In this document: in pieces, positions 27,942 to 37,068 of the stretch
How positions within the stretch are numbered: the first letter of the stretch is position 1
How the letters are laid out: each line of letters begins with the position of its first letter
Assembly: GCF_001429505.1 (NCBI RefSeq)
Contig: NZ_LMJW01000001.1
Span: 560,606-624,605, forward strand
Origin: Allobosea sp. Root483D1
GTDB lineage: Bacteria > Pseudomonadota > Alphaproteobacteria > Rhizobiales > Beijerinckiaceae
DNA: 64,000 bases
Direction: 5' to 3'
Notes under the pieces: model-generated
The model's database searches: none
Told to the model about the DNA's origin: nothing
The model's input: the letters and a program-made list of their open reading frames with translations, nothing else
Position numbers and translations under genes: made by a program

Positions 27942-28175
27942 GGTCGGCTTTCCCGTGTCCTGGTGCGGCGGCGAGCTTAGCCAAGCCGCTCCGGCGACGA
28001 TAGGAGACGCACGCAAATCCGTCAGACCTCCGGCGCGGTCCGGCGCTGCGAAATCCCGGCTATGGCGTAAATGGTTAAGCGAAAATTCAGCGAGAGGAGC
28101 GAGGCTGCCAGAGGGGGATTGGCCTGCCGACAGCTATCGGCCATCTCCGAACAGCGCTCACAGGCCAACGCCCGC

Positions 28176-29642
28176 ATGCAAACCGATTCCGCCGCGACCT
28201 ATCTGACGCAGCTGCGGCTGCGCGTCGGCGGCGCCCTCACCTTGCTGCTCTGGCTCTTCGTGCCGGCGACGATGCTGGCCTGGTTCGCGAGCGGCAGCGT
28301 TGGGACATTCACGCCCCCGCTCATCACGATCGGCCTGGCAGCCTTCGCGACCCTGACCTGTCGGCGCGACCCGATCGGCATGGCGACGCAGATCATCCTC
28401 TCGCTGGCCGCGACCGGCAGCGCGCTCGCCTTCACCTATGGGCTCAAAGGCGCGAGCTGGCACGAGGCGAGCGATTCCGTGCTGCTTATCATGCTGACTC
28501 TGTCGGCCGGCTGGTGCGCCTGGCAGCCGCTCGTCGCCACGGCGATCATGGCGCTCGGCCATGCCAGCCTCATCGGGGCGATGCTCTCCCGTGCAGGCAC
28601 CCCTTTGCAGGGCGACGCGCTCTTCCTCGCCGGCGTCGTCATTCAGCTCGGCCTGCTGCTCTGGATCATCAAGCAACAGAGCCGGACGCTCGCGGCCGCG
28701 GGCGACATGGCGGCGCAGGCGCGGGACGACGCCACGGCGCAGGCCGAGGAGCTGCATCAGGCGCAGCTGCGCGACATGGAGCGCGAGGCCGCCCGCCGCC
28801 AGACCACCAAGGACATCGTCGCCGGCTTCAATACGCAGTTCCTCGCCACGCTCGACACGGTGCTGCAGGATATCCGCAATCTGAAGGGGCGCGCCGCCTC
28901 CCTGAACGAGATCGCCGACATCGCCAATGGCGAGGTCACCGCCGTGGCCTCGACCTCGGAAGAATCCTCACGCAACGTCTCCGACGTCGCCGCGGCGACG
29001 GAGCAGCTCTCGACCGCGATCACGTCGATCGACCGCCAGCTCGCCACCACCCAGGCACTGGTCGCCGACATGAACGGCAGCGCCCGCACCACCGCAGGCT
29101 CGGTCGACCTGCTCGACCGGGCGGTGCGGCGCATCGACGGCATCGTCGCCCTGATCCGAGGGATCGCCGGGCAGACCAATCTCCTGGCGCTCAACGCGAC
29201 GATCGAGGCCGCCCGGGCCGGGGATGCCGGCAAGGGCTTCGCCGTCGTCGCCGGCGAGGTGAAGAGCCTGTCGCACCAGACCGCGATCGCGACGCAGGAC
29301 ATCGCCGGGCAAATCGCCGAGATCAAGCAGGCGACGGCCGGCGTGGTCGAGACCATCGCCAAGCTGACCGCCGGCATGGCCGACATGGACGAGCGCACGC
29401 TCTCGATCACCGCCGCGCTGGAGGAGCAGGGGCAGATGACCCATGTCATCAGCCGCAGCATCGCCGAGGTCGCGACCGGCACGGAATATCTGGCGCAGAC
29501 CACCAACAACATCCGCGGCTCGGCCCATCAGACCCACGAGGTCGCCAGTGCGGTGCTCGCCTCGACCACGGCGCTGGAAGGCAAGGCCGAGGAGCTCGGA
29601 ACGGCGGTGCACCAGTTCCTGCAGCGCGTCTCCGCCGCCTAA
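28176..29642 (+). CDS. methyl-accepting chemotaxis protein without a periplasmic sensor domain
   Basis: A 488-residue receptor. Residues about 15-170 contain roughly six closely spaced hydrophobic helices with short loops, then a coiled coil ([20 protein letters not shown]) leads into the cytoplasmic signalling domain. The highly conserved hairpin tip that binds CheA and CheW is complete: [20 protein letters not shown] near residue 330-350, then [15 protein letters not shown]. Signals are probably sensed within the membrane or by energy state rather than by a periplasmic ligand domain. Start choice is uncertain (28071 is also open). No che genes are adjacent, so this is an orphan receptor. 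Confidence 0.88.
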   Translation: MQTDSAATYLTQLRLRVGGALTLLLWLFVPATMLAWFASGSVGTFTPPLITIGLAAFATLTCRRDPIGMATQIILSLAATGSALAFTYGLKGASWHEASDSVLLIMLTLSAGWCAWQPLVATAIMALGHASLIGAMLSRAGTPLQGDALFLAGVVIQLGLLLWIIKQQSRTLAAAGDMAAQARDDATAQAEELHQAQLRDMEREAARRQTTKDIVAGFNTQFLATLDTVLQDIRNLKGRAASLNEIADIANGEVTAVASTSEESSRNVSDVAAATEQLSTAITSIDRQLATTQALVADMNGSARTTAGSVDLLDRAVRRIDGIVALIRGIAGQTNLLALNATIEAARAGDAGKGFAVVAGEVKSLSHQTAIATQDIAGQIAEIKQATAGVVETIAKLTAGMADMDERTLSITAALEEQGQMTHVISRSIAEVATGTEYLAQTTNNIRGSAHQTHEVASAVLASTTALEGKAEELGTAVHQFLQRVSAA

Positions 29643-29696
29643 GGCGCGTCCCGGCAATCCGCTTCAATACGGCTGCCGGCGCTCGCCCGATCGATG

Positions 29697-30887
29697 CTAG
29701 GCAGCGACCTCGCGCGCATTGGCGCCGAGATAGGCGATGGCAGCCGCGACGCCGCCGCTGCCATGCGGGATGCCTTTCGCCTGCAGCGCCATCTCGACCG
29801 CGCTCAGGCTGCCCAGCACCATCGGCGCATTGACATGGCCCATATGGGCGATGCGGAAAGCCTTGCCGGAGAGATCGCCGATGGCGATCCCGAGCGTCAC
29901 ACCGCAGACCTGCTGTGCGTAATCGGTGATCGCAGCCGGGTCACCGTCGACAAGGATCGTGGTGACCGAGGGCGCGCGCTGCGACGGCTCGACGACATTG
30001 AAGCTCAGCGTCTGGCCCTCCGCCCATTTCGACATCGCTGCCTGCGTCGCAGCCGCCAGCAAGGCATGGCGCCGCCAGACGGCTTCGAGTCCCTCAGTGA
30101 AGATCATGTCGAGGGCGGCGCGCAGGCCGAACATCAGATGCTCAGGCGGCGTGCCGCAATGCTTCATGTAGAGCAGCGGGTCCATGCGCGCGGTCCAGTC
30201 CCAATAAGGCGTGCGCATCGTCGCCTGCCGGTGCGCCTGCAGCGCCTTGCCGTTTGCGGCGACGAAGGCGAGGCCAGGCGGCGTCATCAGGCCCTTTTGC
30301 GAGGCCGACATCGCGACATCGACGCCGAAGGCATCCATCTCGAACGGCATGCAGCCGAGCGCGGCGACACCGTCGACCATGTAGAGCGCGGGATGGCCGG
30401 CCGCATCGATGGCGCGGCGGATCGCCTGGATATCGTTGACCACGCCGGACGCGGTATCGACCTGGACCGTCAGGACCGCCTTGATCGCTTGGTCCCTGTC
30501 CTGCCGCAGGCGCTCTTCCACCGCAGCCGGATCGACCGCCGCACGCCAGGAGCCGGCGAGCACTTCGACATCGGCGCCCATGAACCGGGCCATCTCGCCC
30601 CAGCCGATGGCGAAGCGGCCGCTGGCGAGCACCAGCACCTTGTCGCCGCGCGAGAGCACATTGGTGAGCGCCGCCTCCCAGCCGCCATGGCCGTTGGCGG
30701 CGTAGAGGAAGGTCTCGCCCGTCGTGCGGAAGATCGCCTTGAGGTCTGCCAGCAGGGTTTGCGTCAGGTCGACGATCGTCTTCGAGGCGAGTTCCTCGGC
30801 GGGACGCATCATCGCCTGGAGCACGCGGTCGGGAATATTGGTCGGACCCGGCATCGCGAGCAAAGCGCGGCCGTTGGCAACACTCAT
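29697..30887 (-). CDS. class V aminotransferase (serine/alanine-glyoxylate aminotransferase-like)
   Basis: A 396-residue pyridoxal-phosphate enzyme. It opens with LLAMPGPTNIPDRVLQAM, the usual phosphate-grip region of alanine- and serine-glyoxylate transaminases. The Schiff-base lysine is about K198 in SASQKGLMTPPG, preceded by LYMVDGVAALGCMPF. Serine-glyoxylate and aspartate- or purine-linked relatives share this fold, so the amino donor is not certain. It lies 108 bp downstream of the LysE-type exporter gene on the same strand and convergent with the chemoreceptor. Confidence 0.88.
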   Translation of the reverse strand: MSVANGRALLAMPGPTNIPDRVLQAMMRPAEELASKTIVDLTQTLLADLKAIFRTTGETFLYAANGHGGWEAALTNVLSRGDKVLVLASGRFAIGWGEMARFMGADVEVLAGSWRAAVDPAAVEERLRQDRDQAIKAVLTVQVDTASGVVNDIQAIRRAIDAAGHPALYMVDGVAALGCMPFEMDAFGVDVAMSASQKGLMTPPGLAFVAANGKALQAHRQATMRTPYWDWTARMDPLLYMKHCGTPPEHLMFGLRAALDMIFTEGLEAVWRRHALLAAATQAAMSKWAEGQTLSFNVVEPSQRAPSVTTILVDGDPAAITDYAQQVCGVTLGIAIGDLSGKAFRIAHMGHVNAPMVLGSLSAVEMALQAKGIPHGSGGVAAAIAYLGANAREVAA

Positions 30888-30995
30888 CTAGAACTCCTGC
30901 CTGATGTACTGCGCCGAGCGCGATGAGCCGGCAGCGGCCCGACGGCGCGATGCATAAGCCTTGGTAACGGTGCAGAAATCGTTGCCGACAGCCGA

Positions 30996-31628
30996 TCAGC
31001 GACGTGCTTCGGCCGCCATGCGCACGGCGAAGCCCGCGAGCATCGTGGCCATCAGCCAGCGCTGCACCAGCGCCCAGAACGGACGCGTGCGCAGGAAGAT
31101 GGCAATGCCGCCGGCAGCGAAGGTGATCAGCGTGTTGACGCTGACCGAGACGATGATCTGGATGAAGCCGAGGACGATCGACTGCGTCAGCACGCTGCCG
31201 GCGGCGGGATCGATGAACTGCGGCAGCAGCGCCAGATAGAACATCGCGATCTTCGGATTGAGCAGGCTGGTCAGGAAGCCCATCGCAAAGAGCTTGCGCG
31301 GCCCGTCATGCTTGAGTTCGCGGACATTGAAGGGCGAACTGGCTCCCGGCCGAACCGCCTGCCAGGCGAGCCAGAGCAGATAGGCGGCGCCCGCCAGCCG
31401 CAGCGCGTCATAGGCGTAAGGCACCGCGAAGAGCAGCGCGGTGATGCCGAAGGCGGCACAGACAACATAGAAGACGAAGCCGAGCGCGATGCCGCCGAGC
31501 GAGATCAGCCCGGAGGCCGGCCCCTGCGAGATCGAGCGCGAGATCAGGTAGATCATGTTCGGCCCGGGCGTCAGCACCATGCCGAAGGCGAGCAGGATGA
31601 AGGCGATCAGATTGGTGGTGTCGATCAT
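30996..31628 (-). CDS. LysE family amino acid exporter
   Basis: A 210-residue inner-membrane protein with six hydrophobic segments. The family mark near the N-terminus is clear: AFGMVLTPGPNMIYLISRSI, followed by GFLTSLLNPKIAMFYLALLP in the middle. Such proteins export basic or other amino acids and homoserine lactone-like compounds. Met 31628 (MIDTTNLIAF) with GGAGCG upstream is preferred over 31658. Position next to an aminotransferase, and a few kb from genes that fit lysine breakdown, allows a role in amino acid balance, but the substrate is unknown. Confidence 0.88.
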   Translation of the reverse strand: MIDTTNLIAFILLAFGMVLTPGPNMIYLISRSISQGPASGLISLGGIALGFVFYVVCAAFGITALLFAVPYAYDALRLAGAAYLLWLAWQAVRPGASSPFNVRELKHDGPRKLFAMGFLTSLLNPKIAMFYLALLPQFIDPAAGSVLTQSIVLGFIQIIVSVSVNTLITFAAGGIAIFLRTRPFWALVQRWLMATMLAGFAVRMAAEARR

Positions 31629-31809
31629 GGCGCGCTCCGGCTCTAGGTGGCCGACCATGGCATTGCCGGCGAAACGACCGCAAGACGCAGCTCATGCAGC
31701 CGCCGCATCGCCGCCATCCCAGGCCCGGCGGGCTCTGACAGGAGCTGGCGGGAACGAGTCGCCGTCTGCCGGGTTACATGGCGCACGGTCTCCGGGGGGA
31801 GTTGCACCA

Positions 31810-32352
31810 ATGACCTTGTTCAGTCGCCTGCTCTATTCCGGCATCGCCGGCGTCCTACTGCTGGCCGCAGTCCTGCTGATGGCGGTCGCGATCTCGCAGA
31901 CTTTCACCGGCTTCCGGACAGGGGAAGGCGCGCTCGACACCATGCTCGACGGCATCGGCCTGGTGATCATCGCGGTCGCCGTCGCCGATGTCGGCAAGTT
32001 CCTGTTCGAGGAGGAGGTCATCGCCGACCGGGAATTGCGGCGACCGGCCGAGGCGCGCGGCTCGCTCACCAAATTCATGACCATCATCATCGTCGCGCTC
32101 AGCCTGGAGTCGTTGGTGCTGATCACCAAGGCTTCGCGCGACAAGCCGGCCGACATCCTGTTCCCGGCCCTGCTGATGCTTGTCGCGGTCGCGGCCCTCG
32201 TGGGCCTCGGGCTGTTCCAGAAGCTGAGCCAGCATGCGACGGCCGCGATTCCCGACGATGTCGGCGACTCCAGCGGCGACGAAAACGAGACCGGCGAGGA
32301 TGCGCCGAAGCGGTTGGCAACCAGGTCACGCAAACCGAGGACCGTTGGCTAG
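31810..32352 (+). CDS. conserved hypothetical four-helix membrane protein
   Basis: A 180-residue protein with four likely transmembrane segments at about 9-30, 48-66, 88-107 and 115-137. A charged cytoplasmic loop (KFLFEEEVIADRELRRPAEA) lies between helices 2 and 3, and the tail of about 40 residues is acidic and then basic. ATG 31810 has GGGGAG upstream at good spacing. I recognise no functional domain; the loop and tail resemble those of general membrane-stress proteins but this is not evidence. It is divergent from the LysE gene and convergent with the DinB gene. Function unknown. Confidence 0.7.
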   Translation: MTLFSRLLYSGIAGVLLLAAVLLMAVAISQTFTGFRTGEGALDTMLDGIGLVIIAVAVADVGKFLFEEEVIADRELRRPAEARGSLTKFMTIIIVALSLESLVLITKASRDKPADILFPALLMLVAVAALVGLGLFQKLSQHATAAIPDDVGDSSGDENETGEDAPKRLATRSRKPRTVG

Positions 32353-32364
32353 GGCAGTTCAATC

Positions 32365-32865
32365 TTAGGCGCCGACCAGCATCAGGTCGGTGTCGTCCGG
32401 CTTTGCGCCGGATGCGGTCAGCATGGCGTGAATTTGCCCGCGATGATGGGTCTGGTGATTGAAGAAATGCATGACCAGCAAGGCCTTCGGCCTGGTCAAT
32501 TCGCGACGGGAGATACCCGACACCCAGGTCAGATCGCCAGCGAGCCATTCGGGCGTGAGTCCGGCCGCCCAGTCGCCGATCAGCGTGTCGGTGACCTGCC
32601 GTTCGGCGACGAGTTCCTCCCATGCCCCGATCATCCGGGCGGATTCGCTGCCGGGGACGCTGGGCTTCGGCGTTCCAGCGAAACGCGAGAGCCACATCCT
32701 GTCGGCCCATAGAAGATGACAGAACGTGCCGTGGATCGAACGGAAGAAGGCGCCACGGTCGAGCCGGCGCGCCTCGTCGCTCAGGCTGTCGGCCGCCTCG
32801 TAAAGACTGCGGTTCTGCCAGCGATTATAGCGCGCCATGGTCGCGACATAGGCCGTGTCGATCAT
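32365..32865 (-). CDS. DinB family protein (putative metal-dependent thiol transferase or hydrolase)
   Basis: A 166-residue four-helix-bundle protein of the DinB/YfiT superfamily. The three metal-binding histidines fit HGTFCHLLWADRMWLSRF near residue 45 and HFFNHQTHHRGQIHAML near 134-145. Members carry out thiol (bacillithiol, mycothiol, glutathione) transfers or have no known role; the name comes from a DNA-damage-induced relative and does not imply DNA repair. It is convergent with the upstream membrane protein by 12 bp. Confidence 0.85.
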   Translation of the reverse strand: MIDTAYVATMARYNRWQNRSLYEAADSLSDEARRLDRGAFFRSIHGTFCHLLWADRMWLSRFAGTPKPSVPGSESARMIGAWEELVAERQVTDTLIGDWAAGLTPEWLAGDLTWVSGISRRELTRPKALLVMHFFNHQTHHRGQIHAMLTASGAKPDDTDLMLVGA

Positions 32866-32904
32866 GGTGTTTCTCCCCAGCTCCGGTCCAGCTTACCCGA
32901 CGCC

Positions 32905-33016
32905 CCTCATCCTGGGGAGCCGTGAAGCGGCGTCTCGAAGGATGTTTCAGGAGACCCCGGATCAATCTGGATCATCCTTCGAGACGCGATCCTTCGGATC
33001 GCTCCTCAGGATGAGG
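32905..33016. repeat. palindromic intergenic repeat (family C)
   Basis: The outer arms CCTCATCCTGGGGAGC and GCTCCTCAGGATGAGG nearly match. The inner arms GCGTCTCGAAGGATG (32930-32944) and CATCCTTCGAGACGC (32973-32987) match perfectly. This type of unit is common in alphaproteobacterial intergenic regions. It sits between the DinB and oxidoreductase genes. Confidence 0.8.
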
Positions 33017-33030
33017 ACTGAGGACCGACT

Positions 33031-34251
33031 TCAGATGATGTTCGCCTCGCGCAAAGGCGTGCCGGAGACGATGCGCTCATGGCCGAGATCGGCGAGATCG
33101 AGCGAAACGTAGCGACCGTTGACGATGTGCTCGGCGAGGCCGCGGCCGACCGCGGGCGACTGCTGCAGGCCATGGCCGGAGAAGCCGTTGGCGAGATAGA
33201 GGTTCGGCAGGCCGACCGCCGGGCCGAGGATGGCATTGCCGTCGAGGCCGTTCATGTCATAGGGGCCGGCCCAGGCGCGGCCGGGCTTGATCGCCTCGAA
33301 GGCGGGCACGCGATGGGCAAGCGGCGCCCAGACATATTCCTCGAAGAAGGACCAGTCGACATCCTCGACATCGGCGTCGGTCTCGATCCATTCGCGGTCG
33401 AGTTCGGCCGGCGGCGAGGAGCCGCAGATGAACATCTGGCCCTCGTTGCCGCGCTTGCCCTCGGGGCGGACATAGGCGCCGGAAGTGTCGATTAGCAGCG
33501 GGCAGTTGTCGACCTCGCCCTTGCAGGTGAAGCTGTAGACATAGCGCTTCATCGACTTGACGGGGATCTCGACGCCCGCAGTCGCCGCCAGCCTCGCGCC
33601 GTGCGTGCCCGCTGCGTTGACCGCGGCGGCGCAGGCGATGCGACTGCCATCGGCCAATTCGACACCGGTGACGCGGCCGCCCTCGACGGCATAGCCGACG
33701 ACCTCGCCCTGGCGATATTCGACACCGAGCGAGCGCGCCTTCTTGCGGAAGGCCTGCAGCAGGGCCCAGCCGTCGAACCAGCCCTCGCCGCTGACGCCAT
33801 AGGTGCCGCAGGCGAGATCTGAAGTATTTAGCCAGCTGAATTTGCTGCGCAGCATTTCTGCAGCATAGAGCGCAACATCGGCGCCTTCCTGCTGCTGAAG
33901 CGCTTGATTCTGCTGGAGAACCTTACGTCCCTCGTCACCGGCGACGTAGAGATAGCCACCCTCGTGCAGGTCGATCGAGGGCGTCTCGCCATCGACTGCA
34001 AGGTACTGTCCGATGTTGCGCAAAAATTCGATGCCGAAGAGCGAGACGCGGATGTTCACCGCGCTGGAGAATTGCTGGCGGATCGAGGCGGCCGAGAGCG
34101 CCGAGGCCGAGAGCCGATAGGTCGGATCCTTCTCGACGACGATCACCTTGCCGTTGAAGCCGGGATCGCTGGCGAGATGATAGGCGACGGAGGAGCCAAT
34201 CGCAGCGCCCCCCACAATGACGATGTCGGCCGAGCCTGGAGCGGAAGACAT
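33031..34251 (-). CDS. FAD-dependent oxidoreductase (DAO family, possible amino acid/pipecolate oxidase)
   Basis: A 406-residue flavoprotein of the D-amino-acid/sarcosine oxidase-like family. The FAD-binding fold starts with DIVIVGGAAIGSSVAYHLAS, and the C-terminal part has LYLANGFSGHGLQQSPAVGR, the usual second flavin contact. Substrates of relatives are secondary or D-amino acids such as sarcosine, proline, pipecolate or glycine. It lies next to a LysR regulator and an ALDH7-type dehydrogenase whose family oxidises the product of pipecolate or lysine oxidation, so pipecolate is a reasonable candidate. Met 34251 follows AGGTC. Confidence 0.85.
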   Translation of the reverse strand: MSSAPGSADIVIVGGAAIGSSVAYHLASDPGFNGKVIVVEKDPTYRLSASALSAASIRQQFSSAVNIRVSLFGIEFLRNIGQYLAVDGETPSIDLHEGGYLYVAGDEGRKVLQQNQALQQQEGADVALYAAEMLRSKFSWLNTSDLACGTYGVSGEGWFDGWALLQAFRKKARSLGVEYRQGEVVGYAVEGGRVTGVELADGSRIACAAAVNAAGTHGARLAATAGVEIPVKSMKRYVYSFTCKGEVDNCPLLIDTSGAYVRPEGKRGNEGQMFICGSSPPAELDREWIETDADVEDVDWSFFEEYVWAPLAHRVPAFEAIKPGRAWAGPYDMNGLDGNAILGPAVGLPNLYLANGFSGHGLQQSPAVGRGLAEHIVNGRYVSLDLADLGHERIVSGTPLREANII

Positions 34252-34323
34252 GAGTGACCTGCGCAAGCGGTGGTTCGTGATCTCAGCGCATGAATGACGC
34301 CTCGACCGGCGCTTGTCGAGAGG

Positions 34324-35238
34324 CTAGCTCGTCTCTCCGCATTCGCCGAGCAGCCAATCGCGGAAGGCGATCACCGCCGGCAGGCTTGCCTTGGCCTCGG
34401 GATAGACGAGGTAATAGCCTTCGGGACCGCGCACCGGCCGATCGACCGGAATGACCAGCGCGCCAGAGCGCAATTCCTCCTCGATCAGGAAGCGCGGCAC
34501 GATGGCGACGCCGAGCCCCGCCACCGCCGCCTGCGCCACCATGGCGAACTGCTCGAAGCGCGGGCCCATCAGCGCCCGCTCCGGCGGCAGGCCCTGCTGC
34601 TCCAGCCAGTTGGCCCAGGCGCGTGGGCGGGTCGATTGCTGCAGCAAGGGCTGGCGCAGCAGATCGGCCGCCTCGCGAATGCCGGCCCGCGCAACCAGCG
34701 CCGGCGCCGCGACCGGCACGACCTCCTCGCCCATCAGTCGATGCAGGCGGGCGCCCGGCCAGACGGGATGGCCGAAATGGATGGCGGCATCGGCCGGGTC
34801 ATGGGCGAAGTCGAAGGGCACCAGCTTGGTCGAGAAATTGATGGTGACGCCGGGATGCGCCTCGGTGAAGCGCGGCAGACGCGGGATCAGCCAGCGCGTG
34901 CCGAAGGTCGGCAGGATGGCGAGATGGAGCAGGCCGGCACCGCCACGGAAAGCCATGGCAGAGAGCGTCGCCGCGGCGAGCCGCGAGAGCCCGTCGCGTA
35001 CCTCGGCGGCATAGGCGCCGCCGGCCGGCGTCAGGCTGACGCGTTTCTTGACGCGCTCGAACAGTTTCAGGCCGAGACTCTGCTCGAGCAGCGCAATCTG
35101 GCGGCTGACCGCACCTTGCGTCAGGTTGAGTTCCTCGGCGGCGCGGGTGAAGCTGCCATGGCGTGCCGCCGCCTCGAAGGCGGCGAGCGCCGACAGCGAC
35201 GGCACCGAAAGACGGCCGGGGACGATCTCCGAGTTCAT
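34324..35238 (-). CDS. LysR-family transcriptional regulator
   Basis: A 304-residue regulator of the GcvA-like subgroup. The winged helix lies in about residues 12-70 (LAAFEAAARHGSFTRAAEEL then LTQGAVSRQIALLEQ), and the effector-binding domain of periplasmic-binding type fills 95-300. It is divergent from the ALDH7-type gene at 35420; LysR proteins usually control the divergent neighbour. The intergenic 35239-35419 should carry its site, though I could not single out a convincing T-N11-A box. A role in lysine or glutarate catabolism, as for GcdR, is inferred from neighbours. Confidence 0.9.
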   Translation of the reverse strand: MNSEIVPGRLSVPSLSALAAFEAAARHGSFTRAAEELNLTQGAVSRQIALLEQSLGLKLFERVKKRVSLTPAGGAYAAEVRDGLSRLAAATLSAMAFRGGAGLLHLAILPTFGTRWLIPRLPRFTEAHPGVTINFSTKLVPFDFAHDPADAAIHFGHPVWPGARLHRLMGEEVVPVAAPALVARAGIREAADLLRQPLLQQSTRPRAWANWLEQQGLPPERALMGPRFEQFAMVAQAAVAGLGVAIVPRFLIEEELRSGALVIPVDRPVRGPEGYYLVYPEAKASLPAVIAFRDWLLGECGETS

Positions 35239-35419
35239 GATCTACCCTCATCAAGTCGTGAGAACATATCGATTGCGGAGAGCGGCCGGAAGAGGGCATT
35301 GTGCAGCCGAACTGGCAGGCTTCCGGCAAGCCGCCATCCCTGGATGATCCGGCATCCGGGTTCATTTGCGTTGCTGATGCTGCGCGATGGCCCGATGGCG
35401 GCAGGAGCATAAGCGAACG

Positions 35420-36940
35420 ATGACGACATCCCTCCCGAAAGACGCTCTTGCCCTCCTGAAGCGCCTCGGCGTCTCCGAGAGCGCCTATGCCAGCGCCGGC
35501 CTCTCGGCTTCCTCACCGATCACCGGCGAGACGGTCGCGACACTGCGTGAGACTTCTCCGGCCGAGGCCGAGGCCGCGATCGGCCGGGCACAGGCCGCCT
35601 TCCTCGCCTGGCGCAAGGTTCCGGCGCCGCGGCGCGGCGAGTTCGTCCGCCTGCTCGGCGAGGAGCTTCGCACGCACAAGGCCGATCTCGGCCTGCTGGT
35701 GACGCTGGAGGCCGGCAAGGTCACCTCAGAGGGCCTCGGCGAGGTCCAGGAGATGATCGACATCTGCGACTTCGCCGTCGGTCTGTCGCGCCAGCTCTAC
35801 GGTCTCACCATCGCAACCGAACGCCCGAACCATCGCATGATGGAGACCTGGCACCCACTCGGCGTCTGCGGCGTGATCTCGGCCTTCAATTTCCCGGTTG
35901 CGGTCTGGTCGTGGAACGCGGCGCTGGCCTTCGTCTGCGGCGACAGCGTCGTCTGGAAGCCGTCGGAGAAGACCCCGCTGACCGGCATCGCCGTGCAAGC
36001 GATCGTCGAGAAGACGATGAAGCGCTTCGGCCCCGAGGCGCCGATCGGCCTGTCGGAAATCCTGATCGGCGGCCGCGAGATCGGCGATATCCTGGTGCAG
36101 GACCATCGCGTCCCCATCCTCTCCGCCACCGGCTCGACCCGGATGGGCAAGGAGGTCGGCCAGAAGCTCGCCGCCCGCTTCGCCCGCGCCATCCTCGAGC
36201 TCGGCGGCAACAACGCCGCGATCGTCGCGCCCTCTGCCGATCTCGATCTCGCCTTGCGCGGCATCGCGTTTGCGGCGATGGGCACCGCCGGCCAGCGCTG
36301 CACCACGCTACGCCGCCTGATCGTGCATGAGAGCGTCTACGACAAGCTCGTGCCGAAGCTCGCCAAGGTCTACGGCTCGGTGAAGATCGGCGACCCGCGC
36401 GAAGCCGGCGTGCTGGTCGGCCCGCTGGTCGACGAGGCTGCCTATCAGGGCATGCAGAAGGCGCTCTCCGAGGCCAAGGCCGAAGGCGGCAAGGTCCATG
36501 GCGGCGAAAAGGTCGACGTTGGCTCCGGCGGCTTCTATGTCCGTCCGGCGCTGGTCGAGATGCCCAGGCAGTGCGGCCCGGTCGAGCGCGAGACCTTCGC
36601 GCCGATCCTCTATGTGATGAAGTACAAGACGCTGGCCGAGGCGATCTCGCTGCAGAACGCGGTCGGAGCCGGCCTGTCTTCCTCGATCTTCACCCTCGAC
36701 ATGCGCGAGGCCGAGAACTTCGTCTCGGCCGAAGGCTCGGATTGCGGCATCGCCAACGTCAATATCGGCCCGTCCGGCGCCGAGATCGGCGGCGCCTTCG
36801 GCGGCGAAAAGGAGACCGGCGGTGGCCGCGAGGCCGGCTCCGACGCCTGGAAGGCCTATATGCGCCGCGCCACGAATACGGTGAATTACGGCACCACGCT
36901 GCCGCTGGCGCAGGGCGTCAGCTTCGATGTGGATGCGTGA
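35420..36940 (+). CDS. amaB: ALDH7-family aldehyde dehydrogenase (piperideine-6-carboxylate / aminoadipate semialdehyde dehydrogenase)
   Basis: A 506-residue NAD-dependent dehydrogenase very like human ALDH7A1 (antiquitin) and bacterial AmaB. The general-base Glu is near 260 in LELGGNN and the nucleophile is about C294 in AGQRCTTLRR. The family-specific C-terminal block GGAFGGEKETGGGREAGSDA is present, followed by NYGTTLPLAQG. This family oxidises alpha-aminoadipate semialdehyde, in equilibrium with piperideine-6-carboxylate, in lysine and pipecolate breakdown. ATG 35420 has AGGAG upstream. It is followed by glutaryl-CoA dehydrogenase and a CoA-transferase gene, which supports the assignment. 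Confidence 0.88.
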   Translation: MTTSLPKDALALLKRLGVSESAYASAGLSASSPITGETVATLRETSPAEAEAAIGRAQAAFLAWRKVPAPRRGEFVRLLGEELRTHKADLGLLVTLEAGKVTSEGLGEVQEMIDICDFAVGLSRQLYGLTIATERPNHRMMETWHPLGVCGVISAFNFPVAVWSWNAALAFVCGDSVVWKPSEKTPLTGIAVQAIVEKTMKRFGPEAPIGLSEILIGGREIGDILVQDHRVPILSATGSTRMGKEVGQKLAARFARAILELGGNNAAIVAPSADLDLALRGIAFAAMGTAGQRCTTLRRLIVHESVYDKLVPKLAKVYGSVKIGDPREAGVLVGPLVDEAAYQGMQKALSEAKAEGGKVHGGEKVDVGSGGFYVRPALVEMPRQCGPVERETFAPILYVMKYKTLAEAISLQNAVGAGLSSSIFTLDMREAENFVSAEGSDCGIANVNIGPSGAEIGGAFGGEKETGGGREAGSDAWKAYMRRATNTVNYGTTLPLAQGVSFDVDA

Positions 36941-36950
36941 TCGATAAGCC

Positions 36951-37042
36951 GTCATTCTCGGGCGAAGCGAAGCGCAGAGCCTGAGAATCTCAGGACCAGC
37001 CAGCTGGTTTCCGAGATGGTCGGGTCAAGCCCGACCATGACG
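36951..37042. repeat. palindromic intergenic repeat, family A copy 2
   Basis: GTCATTCTCGGGCGAAGCGAA, then CTGAGAATCTCAGG closing the first hairpin, then ATGGTCGGG-TCAAG-CCCGACCAT plus GACG. Paired changes in the second hairpin relative to copy 1 (CTCGGG/CCCGAG to GTCGGG/CCCGAC) conserve pairing. It separates the ALDH and glutaryl-CoA dehydrogenase genes. Confidence 0.85.
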
Positions 37043-37068
37043 ATCAAACGAACAGGGGAGTTGAGATC

